The notes beneath the pieces are model-generated. The model was not told where the DNA came from. It ran no database searches and was given only the letters and a program-made list of their open reading frames with translations. A DNA stretch of 64,000 nt from Halichondria panicea (lineage: Eukaryota; Porifera; Demospongiae; Suberitida; Halichondriidae): assembly GCF_963675165.1 (NCBI RefSeq), contig NC_087388.1, positions 2,954,800 through 3,018,799 on the forward strand, given 5' to 3'. Below, piece after piece: positions 47,701 to 53,604 of this stretch. Position numbers and translations under genes: made by a program. Position 1 is the stretch's first letter. Each line of letters begins with the position of its first letter.

Positions 47701-48270
47701 TGTCATACTCCATTCCCCCCTCAACTAGATAGCACCCGCCATTGATAATCTTGGAGAGATCTTGAGGTACATCTACGAATGGAGGTAACGATCTGGTTGA
47801 GGTGCCACAGAGGCGAATGACGGCCACACACGTTAGATTCTTTTCGTCCCTTTCAATAACTGCATTTGTGAAGTGAGTAGTTCCTATGGCAACTCGAACA
47901 TTGCTTGTGGAGATGAGGTGATGTCGTGTCTCCGCAGGGAGGGAACGGAGGGCGGCTTCTATAGAGTTAATGACTCCTTCTGTCTTGTCCCATGAAGTCG
48001 GACGTTTCGCAAAACCAATCACCTGCGTTGAGATTTTAGCTTAGTTTAATAGTGTGGTTGCTCAGTAGACTCGCAAGCCGTCACTGTTGCAGGCGAACAG
48101 TTCGCCTGCAACAGTGACGGCTTGCGAGTCTAGTTGCTCAGTGCAATATCAATACGTGTGCAAGATCAGATGGAAATCAAGAGACTCACCCTACCACCAT
48201 GCAGAACTGCAGTGTCCGTGTTTGTGCCCCCAACATCCACACCAATCACGTACTGCTCGTCTAAGCTCAT
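13591..48270 (-). CDS. hydantoinase_A / DUF917 fusion protein, 16 exons
   Basis: Exons (minus): 48270-48190, 48022-47489, 47382-47213, 46907-46727, 46494-46405, 46305-46078, 45297-45187, 43565-43370, 42846-42641, 41598-41478, 40922-40769, 40359-40074, 39934-39660, 14406-14229, 14073-13872, 13754-13591. All borders are GT-AG, phases match and the total is 3177 nt (1058 residues). ASKHA-type nucleotide motifs are visible: [15 protein letters not shown] near residue 9 and [15 protein letters not shown] near 294; also TNDA-like [28 protein letters not shown] and [13 protein letters not shown]. From about residue 640 the DUF917 (S-Me-THD family) part follows: [65 protein letters not shown]. Members hydrolyse or desulfurise hydantoin-like rings in bacteria and fungi; the substrate here is unknown. 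The last three exons lie beyond a 25 kb intron but continue the protein exactly (phase 2, [13 protein letters not shown]). The first ATG is in a 27-codon exon. Confidence 0.9.
14860..15415 (+). pseudogene. non-LTR-type pol C-terminal relic
   Basis: The frame 14963-15262 carries [37 protein letters not shown], and after a frame change [17 protein letters not shown] and SSCGHAV (about 15275-15350). This ordered set is what follows the reverse-transcriptase domain in many invertebrate non-LTR elements (from memory, no search). The RT itself is absent and at least one frameshift is present. Confidence is lower for the element class than for transposon origin. Confidence 0.55.
16065..17060 (+). 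pseudogene. THAP-DDE4 (ISL2EU-like) transposase relic
   Basis: Broken THAP-like N-terminus at 16205-16380 ([12 protein letters not shown], then in another frame [17 protein letters not shown] and [12 protein letters not shown]). The DDE_Tnp_4 core is at 16590-16770: [53 protein letters not shown] further frame gives [20 protein letters not shown] and [13 protein letters not shown] up to 17010. At least three frame breaks. It sits between the first satellite copy (15905-16062) and the main array, as if inserted in it: the left copy ends cgaaattactatag, a phrase still continuous at 20918-20931. Confidence 0.8.
17680..21165. repeat. satellite array with alternating ~150 and ~200-220 bp units
   Basis: About 18 copies of a unit containing actgtgactcagacactcat, gtcagtcactc.tcagaatcc, aagaaatcagtg, aaaacatattttataatag and tccttccacttc.tcaaagg. 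Spacings between successive cagacactcat words run about 219, 151, 200, 150, 213, 203, 209, 200, 150, 150, 189. Short units lack the block gccattactatccaacaata through ttgtagctgcatgcattgta. Copies decay toward 21100. An isolated copy lies at 15905-16062. No gene is inside; frames of 60-80 codons are repeat translations. Confidence 0.93.
21293..21609. mobile_element. MITE with ~48 bp terminal inverted repeats
   Basis: The left end tagtctcatgaatcagccgc... (21293-21341, through gagcactctttac) is mirrored at 21559-21609 (gtaaagagtgctcag...gctgattcatgagacta) with a few mismatches. ggttttgtc occurs just outside both ends and looks like the target duplication, with four extra bases on the left. The interior (about 215 bp) has no coding capacity. 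Confidence 0.82.
21695..21792. repeat. exact 49 bp tandem duplication
   Basis: Two adjacent identical 49 bp units (21695-21743 and 21744-21792), each with tatatcgattacatgagttt and the near-palindrome gaggtgacacctc. The second copy runs into the CpG-bearing repeat beginning tgcctcgaggcgtagcc. Confidence 0.9.
21793..22000 (+). repeat. dispersed TGCCTCG-(TG)n element, copy A
   Basis: Starts attatgcctcgaggcgtagcc, continues gatacggta, a (TG)n tract at 21842-21880, then gcttctataggcttctag and gttctcttggattttgattc. The same order of blocks recurs at 41651-41905 and 42055-42290 and, reversed, at 39020-39135. It resembles a SINE-like or MITE-like unit with an internal microsatellite; I see no tRNA-type promoter boxes. 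Confidence 0.7.
22477..22755 (+). CDS. gag-like ORF, N-terminal part
   Basis: From ATG 22477 the frame reads [19 protein letters not shown] and a Pro/Ser/Thr-rich stretch, then a helical segment ([20 protein letters not shown]) before a stop at 22753. ACAG|gtcagc at 22735 could be a splice donor and catacag|gtt at 23773 an acceptor, but joining them does not give the downstream gag frame, so a further indel or frameshift is needed. It is assigned to gag by position and by similarity in character to the 34.5 kb protein. Confidence 0.6.
   Translation: MDPVPPTSIPPTSIPDGSTTPPTPPGSTSAQLATRARILQQVIDATVNRAMSTAMAGVSATVDATVRTALSTSSSEVPPSSHAPSTGQHNYK
23029..23590 (+). repeat. array of GGTGAACGCATCACC hairpins
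   Basis: About eleven copies of GGTGAACG(C/T)ATCACC, each a 5 bp stem with a 5-base loop, occur at roughly 23, 43, 47 or 60 bp intervals, usually preceded by ctcg or cttg. They are embedded in a longer ~110-130 bp unit (gcctgctggcatggcactcg...caattgcataactcacacc...ctaagcaactaggggtacac) repeated three times. The region lies between the two gag-like frames of the retroelement. Confidence 0.85.
23783..24619 (+). CDS. gag-like ORF, zinc-knuckle part
   Basis: Open frame of up to 278 codons; no ATG until 23912, so the listed start is the left end of the frame. Core motifs shared with the other gag copies in this window: [34 protein letters not shown], then a CCHC knuckle [14 protein letters not shown] (C-x2-C-x4-H-x4-C). 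The C-terminus has a CCCH/CCHC-like pair [20 protein letters not shown] and [15 protein letters not shown], typical of the first ORF of DIRS-type elements. Likely an RNA-binding structural protein. Confidence 0.78.
   Translation: MAHSPPATSLTSVELTASGTTPLPTAHRKTIVVAPGLPALDRTMVELILAELFVDLAELPPAKGHAPAATNRPLDSLTQPANPVQPKRLIPDLGTWVQCFSLYTAVLLTKHPHRATSLMLYQKNIGYLSQRFRWPTWVLYDYSFRQEAADLGKIDWSQLDYGLHAKYFHHINSSLDAWCSICHSGEHRQGNCPLTNQKQPSPGEPIRKRQNTSQSPAPKRPLPERSLPPICQNFNFGNGVCRFGPRCSFVHVCWRCQGPHPMTRCRRQGSNPQQGYHN
24919..26613 (+). CDS. reverse transcriptase-RNase H of DIRS-like element
   Basis: 564 codons without interruption. RT motifs: [17 protein letters not shown] (about 111-127), motif [17 protein letters not shown] (167-182), LPFGLRSAP (202-210), motif C YLDD (235-238), FLGLELD (282-288). 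RNase H follows with acidic residues in [12 protein letters not shown] (D401), ISAKEM (E434), FHSDNSA (D459) and LTDALSR (D509). No LTR-type integrase or protease is present. The first ATG is at the left end of the frame; the true start could be further in. Its 3' end overlaps the recombinase frame, as usual for DIRS elements. All catalytic residues appear intact. Confidence 0.92.
   Translation: MSQLRPASSCSLPPHLCDIVTPLKLEEWARNMLSHPDAIFTGIILAGLTGGFRIGFNHRSTQLQSARSNMRSAVDHPDIVNNYLLLEKTAGRIGVLSTSLEDSISPQTSPFGVIPKKSKPGLIIDLSAPEDHSVNDGIDKALCSISYVKIDEVANYVLSFPPGALMAKIDIKHAYRNIPVHPDDRHLLAMRWQDEILVDKVLPFGLRSAPIIFTAVTDALQWIIQNKGASSLFHYLDDYITVGPPNSPQCSHNLEIIKQTCQELGVPLEESKSEGPTACLTFLGLELDSATRIIRLPQDKLARLRQSLSDWGSRKAVRKRELLSLIGHLQHAAKVVRQGRSFLRRLIDLATVVNHLEQFVRLNIGARSDITWWRTFAHQWNGTSMLYAYSLQRPQLHVYSDASGSWGCAALTGPAWFQLQWPPATGECHISAKEMIPIVIAAILWGKNWQGLSVRFHSDNSAVVALLNSGSVRDDSMMHLMRCLTFVAAFFNFIFSSAHIPGAENVLTDALSRNKAQLFLSLSPQARRLPSSIPKAVLELLLGEKPDWTSQAWIRLWNSIFTTP
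26133..27518 (+). CDS. tyrosine recombinase of DIRS-like element
   Basis: The frame is open from 26133, but the conserved protein begins near 26490 (residue ~120) and the first part is an overlap with RNase H in another frame. The SAM-like N-terminal domain is [20 protein letters not shown]. Catalytic residues of the R-K-H-R-Y set are visible: R299 in GFMRSGE, Lys in LKASKTD (~329-332), H406 and R409 in [15 protein letters not shown]432, and the Tyr in YQLYIRT (Y440). The enzyme would integrate a circular DNA copy of the element. No frame breaks. Confidence 0.92.
   Translation: MGMRSFDRPSMVPAPMAPSHRGMPHFSQRNDPYCHCCNTMGKKLAGPIGAVSLRQFSSRSATQFGFCSRRFNDASHAVLNICGCIFQLHFLVCTYSGGRERSDRRSLSEQGSIISLSLPSGTETTLINTQSSPGASSRGETGLDITSLDKVVEFYFHHALAPSTQRTYTSAQARYLSFCAQFDITPLPLQETHLCRYVSWLAKDNIAHTTVKSYLSALRHLQIARNHPDPMISTFPKLEGVIRGIKMQQARHKTSSPKRLPITLAHLHKLRSFFASKGNEVDSFMLWAAICTCFFGFMRSGEMTIPSESAFDVSVDNIADPQVVKVRLKASKTDPFRQGVEIVLGRTNNPLCPVTALLSYLALRGNRQGFLFLFADERPLTKSRFVSQVRDALSRLGVDSSRYAGHSFRIGAATAAGAHGLSEPVIQMLGRWKSSAYQLYIRTPRDKLASYSAVISTEPAP
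28047..28284. mobile_element. TACCGTATAGCGCG MITE
   Basis: 238 bp bounded by TACCGTATAGCGCGAAATTT and its complement AAATTTCGCGCTATACGGTA (terminal TA may be the target duplication, as in Tc1/mariner-type MITEs). The inner arms also match (tcgaggggctt / agtgcctcga). No coding sequence. Confidence 0.85.
28350..28865 (+). pseudogene. PHD-finger-tail fragments, degenerate
   Basis: Short exon-like pieces: [20 protein letters not shown] at 28369-28445; [18 protein letters not shown] (about 28548-28600), which has the W-x-C-x2-C ending of a PHD finger; then [20 protein letters not shown] and [20 protein letters not shown] (28711-28850). No continuous frame connects them. They may come from a transposon-borne gene like the C48-PHD genes at 37.8 and 57.8 kb. 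Function not assigned. Confidence 0.4.
29564..29945 (+). pseudogene. gag-like relic of DIRS-type element
   Basis: Within the frame from 29564, [13 protein letters not shown] is followed, after an in-frame stop, by [20 protein letters not shown]. This parallels [23 protein letters not shown]...[14 protein letters not shown] in the 23.8 kb gag. The knuckle region is lost. A 26 bp direct duplication (catgtccgaaccacctaccc) follows at about 29908-29955. Confidence 0.65.
30485..30860 (+). other. unrecognised open segment with internal duplication
   Basis: After cttcttcccag at 30496 a frame runs [20 protein letters not shown] to a stop near 30668. An ~85 bp segment around gctattgttgagaaggcgta (30609) is repeated, diverged, from about 30675. 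No family is recognised. It may be an exon of a decayed transposon gene. Confidence 0.35.
31140..31560 (+). pseudogene. pogo/Tigger-like transposase relic
   Basis: About 31150-31205 reads [19 protein letters not shown], a Psq-type helix-turn-helix as found at the N-terminus of pogo transposases. About 31392-31550 reads [20 protein letters not shown], which resembles the linker before the CENPB-type DDE domain. Frames are broken and the catalytic domain is missing. Confidence 0.6.
31745..31880 (+). repeat. direct repeat also found at 39375-39545
   Basis: ttctttctttctttg, cctgtattttatc, gttctgcgaaggagactact, ccagaagtgggttggctaat and ggattaggctcgtttacaca recur in the same order at 39405-39540 with small differences. 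The second copy immediately follows the right end of the 34 bp TIR segment; the first lies about 0.85 kb left of its left end. Confidence 0.8.
31930..32125 (+). pseudogene. Tc1-like transposase C-terminal fragment
   Basis: The frame gives [20 protein letters not shown] then [20 protein letters not shown], the end of the DDE_3 domain including its glutamate (PIEN). It closely resembles the copy on the minus strand at 35882-36255. Upstream D residues are lacking. Confidence 0.85.
33165..35677 (+). CDS. N-terminal exon module fused in frame to a DIRS-type gag
   Basis: Exons: 33165-33207 ([14 protein letters not shown]), 33305-33463 ([20 protein letters not shown] ... [16 protein letters not shown]), about 33524-34017, then 34089-35677, with matching phases. 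The second exon resembles the small domain at the start of many BEN-domain proteins (recalled, unsearched). Exon 3 ([17 protein letters not shown], Lys-rich, then [11 protein letters not shown] repeats, then [11 protein letters not shown]) needs frame changes at an A-run (about 33643-33652) and a C-run (about 33894-33900). Exon 4 begins [14 protein letters not shown] and holds a coiled coil ([20 protein letters not shown]). From about residue 270 it is gag: [41 protein letters not shown], knuckle [21 protein letters not shown]. The C-terminal CCCH part is frameshifted away. No RT follows. Confidence 0.55.
35882..36720 (-). pseudogene. Tc1-like transposase (DD34E type), broken
   Basis: The C-terminal frame 36253-35882 reads [59 protein letters not shown]. 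There are 34 residues between the Asp of MQDN and the Glu of PIEN. Upstream, in changing frames to 36700, are [20 protein letters not shown] (first Asp), [14 protein letters not shown], and N-terminal pieces [20 protein letters not shown] and [20 protein letters not shown]. At least three frame breaks and an intervening AT-rich insertion (36280-36375). Confidence 0.85.
37012..38676. mobile_element. TIR element with CGAGGGGTCCGCAACGG ends carrying a C48-PHD gene
   Basis: The left end (about 37006) reads gtccaatcgaggggtccgca; the right end (to about 38680) reads tgcggacccctcgagtccaa. Both are followed inward by ctcgta(c/a)aaa.tttt and by arrays of GGAATCTTGAAATCTT (37046-37125 and 38478-38630, opposite sense). 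The interior holds a four-fold repeated exon-like unit and the C48-PHD gene fragment. No transposase recognised. Confidence 0.72.
37400..38176 (+). pseudogene. C48 (ULP1-like) protease C-terminus with PHD finger, with repeated leader exon
   Basis: After cacag at 37818 the frame reads [41 protein letters not shown]: the end of a ULP1-type cysteine protease, with the catalytic-Cys neighbourhood (NDCALF). It continues into [20 protein letters not shown] (first half of a PHD finger), meets TAG after CEDW, and the finger finishes in another frame (GLWYCTKC near 38150). The first exon and its intron border (catcacaggatggac.aagcgagggacaa) appear four times in tandem, at about 37402, 37559, 37686 and 37810. 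Related to the gene at 57779-58284. Confidence 0.72.
39020..39135 (-). repeat. dispersed TGCCTCG-(TG)n element, copy D (reverse)
   Basis: Minus-strand order: tgcctcggtgcgcatgcgca, agcgaggtatacggttt, (GT)n (the AC tract at 39059-39090), gactgctacagctgctcaag. Matches copies at 41651 and 42055 in opposite orientation. Confidence 0.75.
40465..40742. mobile_element. pogo-type MITE
   Basis: Ends CAGTAGATTCTCGTTAATCC and GGATTAGCGAGAGTCTACTG, flanked by TA on both sides (40463-40464, 40743-40744). 278 bp, no coding sequence. In the intron between hydantoinase exons 40922-40769 and 40359-40074. Confidence 0.82.
41651..41905 (+). repeat. dispersed TGCCTCG-(TG)n element, copy B
   Basis: attatgcctcgaagggcatg, cgcaagcgaggtatacggta, long (GT)n at 41695-41748, gactgctacagctgcccaag, attctataggcttctagtaa, gttttcttggatttcaattc, then cttttcagaagagtacgtag. 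In an intron of the hydantoinase gene, about 50 bp upstream of an exon. Confidence 0.8.
42055..42290 (+). repeat. dispersed TGCCTCG-(TG)n element, copy C
   Basis: ttatgcctcggtgcgcatgc, gcaagcgaggtacaatgtat, short GT tract, gactgctacagctgctcaag, aggcttctat, gttttcttggattttaattc, cctttccagaagagtgcgta. It lies 150 bp from copy B in the same orientation; the 42004 phrase ccaccgaggcatcagcacc is also found reversed at about 36970-36995 and 42487-42505. Confidence 0.78.
42870..43169. mobile_element. MITE, CAGGGTTTCATCTAG family, copy 2
   Basis: Left end CAGGGTTTCGTCAAGG, right end cacgtagatgaaaccct, with G-rich (ttaggggggaagg) and C-rich (a C-run at 43134-43148) subterminal regions. About 300 bp, in the intron just 24 bp upstream (in gene sense) of hydantoinase exon 42846-42641. 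Confidence 0.75.
48067..48131. mobile_element. perfect-hairpin MITE in hydantoinase intron 1
   Basis: 31-base arms agactcgcaagccgtcactg(ttgcaggcgaa) and their exact complement are separated by cag. gttgctcagt flanks both sides (about 48057-48066 and 48133-48142), a 10 bp target duplication, with one extra base on the right. 65 bp in all. Confidence 0.82.
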
Positions 48271-48419
48271 TATGCTGCAACACACTTATTAAAAGACCAG
48301 AAACTGAATTGACACGTGCTCTGCAATGGTTGGGCGGAGTCTAAAGGGCTCTGGCGACCACCCCTTCTACTTGAGAACAAAGGCGCTAGGCGTGGTCTCC
48401 AGTCTAAAATAATCTACAA
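48271..48419. promoter_or_regulatory. bidirectional promoter region, hydantoinase gene / AKTIP
   Basis: Only 149 bp separate the divergent start codons (48270 minus, 48420 plus). No TATA box is obvious; there are GGGCGGAG (48331) and GGCGCTAGGCGTGG (about 48382) GC-rich words. Shared promoter is inferred from geometry; 5' UTR exons upstream cannot be excluded. Confidence 0.6.
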
Positions 48420-50432
48420 ATGGCACTGAGTGAGAGTCTTAGCGGATCCTCTGGGAGGAAGTCTCCACTCAATCTGAGGGAAGATTTATCCAAGATTTAT
48501 GACAGCTTCTTCCTGGAGTCAACTCTCATGGCTGAATAGTACGTGTACAGTTTCACTCGTTGTTTTGCCCCCGAGAAAAGATCTGCCCGCCAGACCATAA
48601 TCGAATCCTCCTCAATTATTTAATTATACAAACCATATGATCCAACCGGCATAAAACTATCTGATAGGCAATCCACCACTCCCTTCCCATGCGGATGTGG
48701 GGCTGGCAAGTCTATTTCGGATGTGGTATAATGTTAGACTCCCCAGGCCATACTTTGAAGGAGGGATAAGTACTATAAAAAATTAGTTCAATCCTTTAAA
48801 GTATGGCCCGCAAGACTATAGTATAATGTGTGCCCTGTCCTCCCTTGCAGCTGTCAGCTCCTCAAGCATCCTGTTCCTGGTGTTTACATTCTGCCATCCA
48901 GTGTATCCTCACTGAGTGAGTGGGTTGAGTTATGGCTACAGCATAGATTATATTGAAGGAAAATTGATAACCGTTTATACTGCCCAGTGATTTGTGTATC
49001 ATGATACTAGCAGTATAGTGTTCAGTGCAATCTCCATCGTATGAATGCAGTCTGGTATGGGATTATCTGTCTGAGAGTTGGGATCTACAAGGGAGGCATT
49101 TTCAAGTTCAGAGTGTCAATACCAGCCAACTATCCTGATGGTGGATGTCCGGTAAGATTCTTGTAGTAGATCAATTCATGTGTAAATGTGTAATGGTTTT
49201 CTGCAGGAGTTTGACTTCCAGGCAGGAGTGTACCACCCCCAGGTGGACCTCGGCACTGGGCAGCTGGACACTAAGAAAGAGTTCCAACGATGGAGAAGAG
49301 ACGTCAACCACATTCATCATCTTCTCAAGTATGCCAAGAGTATTTTCAACAATGTGGATGTACACGACCCTTGCAATGGAGAAGCGGCTAAGTTGTAAGT
49401 ACAGTACATATAGCAATGAGGTACCTGCATGTATGCACAAAGCCCTGGTCAGTTGACTTAAGCAAGTACTAGGGTGAAATCGAACGTGCACTGTGCTCAA
49501 CCTGTATGGTCACTCGATTTAGAACCTTGGATAATAAAATAGTTGATATGATTATCTGGTTTGCAGGTTCAGAACTGATTTGGAGAGGTACAAACAGAAG
49601 GTTGCTGAGAGCATTGAGCAATGTAGAGAGGACACTCTCAGCCCGGACTCGTCAGACCCACACAGTATCAAGTGAGTCGTCAATAACTTAGACAATGTGG
49701 GTGTCTTACACATTATACTTGTACATATACTTCTGTATGACTGTCTCTTAACTCTTATGTGCGTAATTTGTGATATCCTCCTCGTAGGTGTGGTATATCT
49801 GAAATATACCACGTGACCGCAGCACTATCAAATGGCTAGTTAAGAAACAAGTCGTCACCTACAGATGCTTAGGAGCTTCCTAGGTCCGAGCGTTGGGCAT
49901 TCGACGAAATATATCTTAGCCATCTTGTTGGAGAGCAGCTTCTGTGTATTCTGCCGGCGCTTTTGGATTCTTAGTACCTTCAAGCATGGCTCTTTTCTGT
50001 TTGCTTACACTTTCTTGAACAAATGAAAAAACTCGAAAAATACCTTGAAAACTGTGCATGCCTGGGGCTGTGTTATTTTTGTATTGATTGTAGAGCGTAC
50101 GTTGCGTGGCCAATGAGATCAATTAGTGTTAGTGGTGACGTAAGTGTGGTATAATTAAGGATATTTTCGTGCATAGAACTGCAGAATGGACAGTGGATGT
50201 AATGAAAGCAGCACGGACTGAAATATTCGAACCAAAGGTGCATATACATAATTGTAATGATAATTATAGATATTTTATGTATATATAAATTGGGGCTCAC
50301 ATGATTCTGCCTGTATTTCTACAGTTTCTCCAAGAAGATACAGTAGGACGTAATGCTCAGACTTGTGGACTCTCCTGGGTTGAACCAGGTACACAGGAAC
50401 CCTTCAGTAAAACCATTTCTTCCTGGCATTAA
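48420..50432 (+). CDS. AKTIP: AKTIP/FTS homologue, UEV-like adaptor
   Basis: AKTIP (FTS) joins Hook and FHIP proteins in the FHF complex that links endosomal cargo to dynein. Exons: 48420-48538, 48851-48915, 49051-49151, 49207-49394, 49567-49671, 50177-50237, 50325-50432; 248 residues, all phases consistent. Landmarks in order: FFLESTLMAEY, HPVPGVYILPS, WYGIICLRVGIYKGGIFKFR, PANYPDGGCP, FDFQAGVYHPQVDLGTGQLD, FQRWRRDVNHIHHLLKYAKS, and near the end CGLSWVEPGTQEPFSK. The E2 active-site Cys position after the HPQ motif is occupied by GQLDTKK, so the UBC fold is catalytically dead, as in other AKTIPs. The exon at 50177 uses gtgcatag as acceptor, since the nearer aactgcag would break the frame. It is divergent from the hydantoinase gene. 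Confidence 0.93.
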
Positions 50433-50938
50433 TAATTATTAATTTTGTGATGGTTTATTTTATGTCTGCTAACAGTAATTAATATTTTTAGACCAATTAT
50501 AATGTTATAATTGACAGTTCTATGCAATGGTCTCGAATAGTAAGCTTTTGGTGATTGGCTAAACAAAAGGTACATTTACCACATGCATACTTGATCGCTT
50601 GCTTTTAGCTCAACAAGCTAGCCTAATGGGTAAGGCAGGGTGAAGTAGGCTGGGCCCATCATTGCATCGGTAGACAATATCCTGTTGAGTACAATGGGGT
50701 AACTATGAGACACCGATGAAAAAGGGTTAGCTTGCTCTCAACATTAAATTTTGTTAACGAGATTCCTAACTTTTTAATTATTAGCGTTTAGTGTTAATTA
50801 CAAATTCGATACCCGTTTTTATAGTACTTATAATTATAATTAACGTTTATAAATATAAACATAGTCGCTCGCATAACACGTGTACTCACTAGTAAAATAA
50901 CGCGTGCAGTTAGAGCAGCTCTGGAGGACTATAATTTT

Positions 50939-52307
50939 CCCTTACAGAAATGCAATGAGTGTGACACGTGTTTGGCACATATCAGTTGCACGCATATACT
51001 CTCATAGCACACACTTCTGACATGTATGCCACACGTGTGCTACACTTCATAATTTCGCACTCAAACGTGGTACAAGTGCAGGAGGAGAGTAACATAAAAG
51101 CTGTACTAAGAGTGCCCCATGAATGTACTGTGAATGCAGTCTGCACACGTGCTGCTCTTATTGTATGCACGCGTACTGCACCTATGTATTGCTTGTGTGT
51201 GGCATACGTGTATGGTACGCATGCCACACACATGTCACACGTGTGCATAACGTGTGTGGTGCTTTTGTCTCACACCTATGCTTCCAGATTCAGCACACGT
51301 GCTACATACATGTAGCACATGTGCTGCTTGCTTTATGCACATATGATGCCCTTGCCATTGTTACCATGGAAACTCAAGATATCGTCTATCCAATATAAAA
51401 CTGCAGTATACAGTAGATCACATTAAGGACTTGTGCTATATATATTTGTTCTTTTCCTAGTTCTCCAACCTCTGTTGCATAAGAAGTATATATAGGCGTT
51501 TTCTTTTAGCTTTGCTTGCAGCTTGAAAATGTTCTTTTTACCTACATTAGAAAATAACGTGAAAACTACACTTCCTTGTACCAGGAGTGTATAAGGACTT
51601 GTGCTTGTACATATACTAATGTACCAGTTTTAACCACTACAGAAATAGAACCAACAGACTACTTAGTATGTAAACAACTCACCAATCTCTAAAACAGTTT
51701 TCTCTGGGATTTTCTCCTTTGAACTTGTTGCCTGTAGCATTGCTTGTCACTGGTTGGTAAGACACATTAGCATTCTCTTCAGTCTTCAGCCAACTTTAAA
51801 AAAGAGCTATAAGTCCTTATTAACTAGACCAGAATTTGACAAAGATTTGAAGTAAACTTTTGACAGCTGCTAGTAATACAGTGTGTGGAACGAGTGCAGT
51901 TGGCATGCGTGCAAGTACACGTGTGTGGCTTGTATGCAGTTCGCTCGCATACCAACTGGATGTGTGTGAAACGAGTGCAGTTGGTATGCGTGCAAGTACA
52001 CGTGTGTGGCTTGTATGCGGTTCGCTCGCATACCAACTGGATGTGTGTGGAACGAGTGCAGTTGGCATGCGTGCAAGCACACGTGTGTAGCTTGTATGCA
52101 GTTTGCTCATATACCAACTAGATGCGTGTGGAAGGCGTGCAACAGACACGTGTGCAGGCTACATGCGTGTGGCATATATGTACGATAGCCGTAAAGCTCG
52201 GTTCTCGTGACACGCTTGTCCTGCACATAAATATCCATTGCACACGTGCAGCACTCATTGTTGCATGTGTGCAGCATACGTGCTGCACTTATACATTTCT
52301 GTAAGGG
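50939..52307. mobile_element. TIR element CCCTTACAGAAATG, rich in CACGTG words
   Basis: Left end CCCTTACAGAAATGcaatgagtg, right end (c)atttctgtaaggg with caatgagtg-like sequence inside (cactcattg). 1369 bp. Left (50960-51330) and right (51885-52290) portions are crowded with acacgtgt, gcacacgtgc, catacgtg and related palindromes; the middle (51400-51830) is ordinary AT-rich sequence. No transposase or target duplication found. Open frames in it are repeat translations. Confidence 0.6.
51883..52140. repeat. ~81 bp tandem repeat, three copies plus a partial
   Basis: Unit: gtgtggaacgagtgcagttg, gcatgcgtgcaagtacacgt, gtgtggcttgtatgcagttc, gctcgcataccaactggatg; starts near 51883, 51963 and 52044, and a decayed fourth from 52124. 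Units differ by single substitutions. Part of the 50939-52307 element. Confidence 0.88.
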
Positions 52308-53600
52308 TTAGCATTCCGTATAGCAGTTCGTGGGTTGCGTTTCAATGTCAGGAAACCACACCCACCAATAGCTTTGCATGTGAAATACCGGTGCGTGGGA
52401 GTTTCTCCCAGTTTTAATTTCGCGTTAACTGTCTGCCTTCGAAAAACGTGAAAATTTCCCACTGTACGGTAATAGGTAATTGAAAATAATAGGCATCAAT
52501 GTCCATGCACTTTTGGTAAAAACATTATTGCAATGAATGTTACAAGTCAGCAAGATAACAAATACAGTTGTGTTCATTTTTGTACGTCTTAAATGAATAG
52601 AATAATAGGTGAAAAAAGTATAATTAATTATCAGAGCCTACATGTATGTATATTGGATACTCCAAGGTTGAAAGGTCGGAGAAAAAACCATATAGTTAGC
52701 TGTTCTAATGGTTGGTTCAATTTCACATTATGCAATTGTTATAAAAATTAATGATCATTATGGCCGTGCATGCAACAAATACATAAACTCATGCAAAATA
52801 ACTCCTTGGGTGAGATCAAGAAGGGGCCTTCTATCTTTGTTTGTTCTTACTCTTCCTGGTTGATACTTTCGCGGCATCTACACATACAAAGAGAAAGTTG
52901 AGATGGTGGAAAGTAGTTCACATAAACCCTAAGTACATGTAACAAGTACCACTAACAAACGTACATAATTATATGCACCCAATGACTTAATGTGCGCATC
53001 ATTGTAAAAAATATATGGCCCCCTGAAAGTTGGTGTGTTCTTCTGAAAATTATAATTCGATGTATTATAAATTATGGCTTCATTTGGTAATAATAGGGGG
53101 TGACAGATTCTTTTCCTTCGACCTTTCAAAACCGACTGCTCGGAATGTCGTTAAATTTTTTTAGGGTGTATGCTAGGGCACCCTAGCTTATTTATGAACT
53201 GTGAAATTTGGGGGCTCCAATGGATATGTAGTGACATCTGATTCACGTTCATCTGCACACTGCACACTGATAGGAGGCGATCTTTTCACAAAAATTGAGA
53301 CAATAACGAGTTGATCCTCTTCACTTGCACTCTTTACTCACTATTAACCAATTCTGTGCATTGCGTAAACGTCATCAATTGTGAGTTGCTCACGTGCAGT
53401 TGACAAGATGTCACGTTACTTTGTGCACAGTTTTTGTGTAGAGGTATCAGTAGTTCGACACTCTAGCTTGAACAAGGACAACCTCTGTGCAACTAATAAT
53501 TTATTAGCAGCAGTTAATTTTTATAGTGCACTAGTGCATTTGTCACATCTGCCAAGCCTTGCTTACAAAAAAATTTATGGCTCGTTGCAATCCCTTTGAT
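52308..53600. other. gene-poor stretch with one dispersed repeat
   Basis: AT-rich sequence with no supported gene. A segment around 53040-53250 (aattatggcttcatttggta, aatgtcgttaaattttt, tagggtgtatgc, atgaactgtgaa) is matched in reverse complement at about 61780-61975. A tail-like minus-strand phrase DAAKVSTRKSKNKQR* after atgtgtag at 52876 could be a terminal exon, but no upstream exon supports it. Confidence 0.5.
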
Positions 53601-53604
53601 TTAC

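Noticed and set aside
50608-50700. tRNA-Arg-like phrase gcctaatgggtaaggca
   Set aside because: No GGTTCRA-type B box and no cloverleaf could be drawn; chance or a decayed SINE.
51820-52149. Repeated 97-109 codon frames on both strands
   Set aside because: Products of the 81 bp tandem repeat, whose length is a multiple of three; no start or splice context.
52840-52890. Possible terminal exon DAAKVSTRKSKNKQR*
   Set aside because: Good acceptor-like sequence but no upstream exon of any matching gene on that strand within 5 kb.
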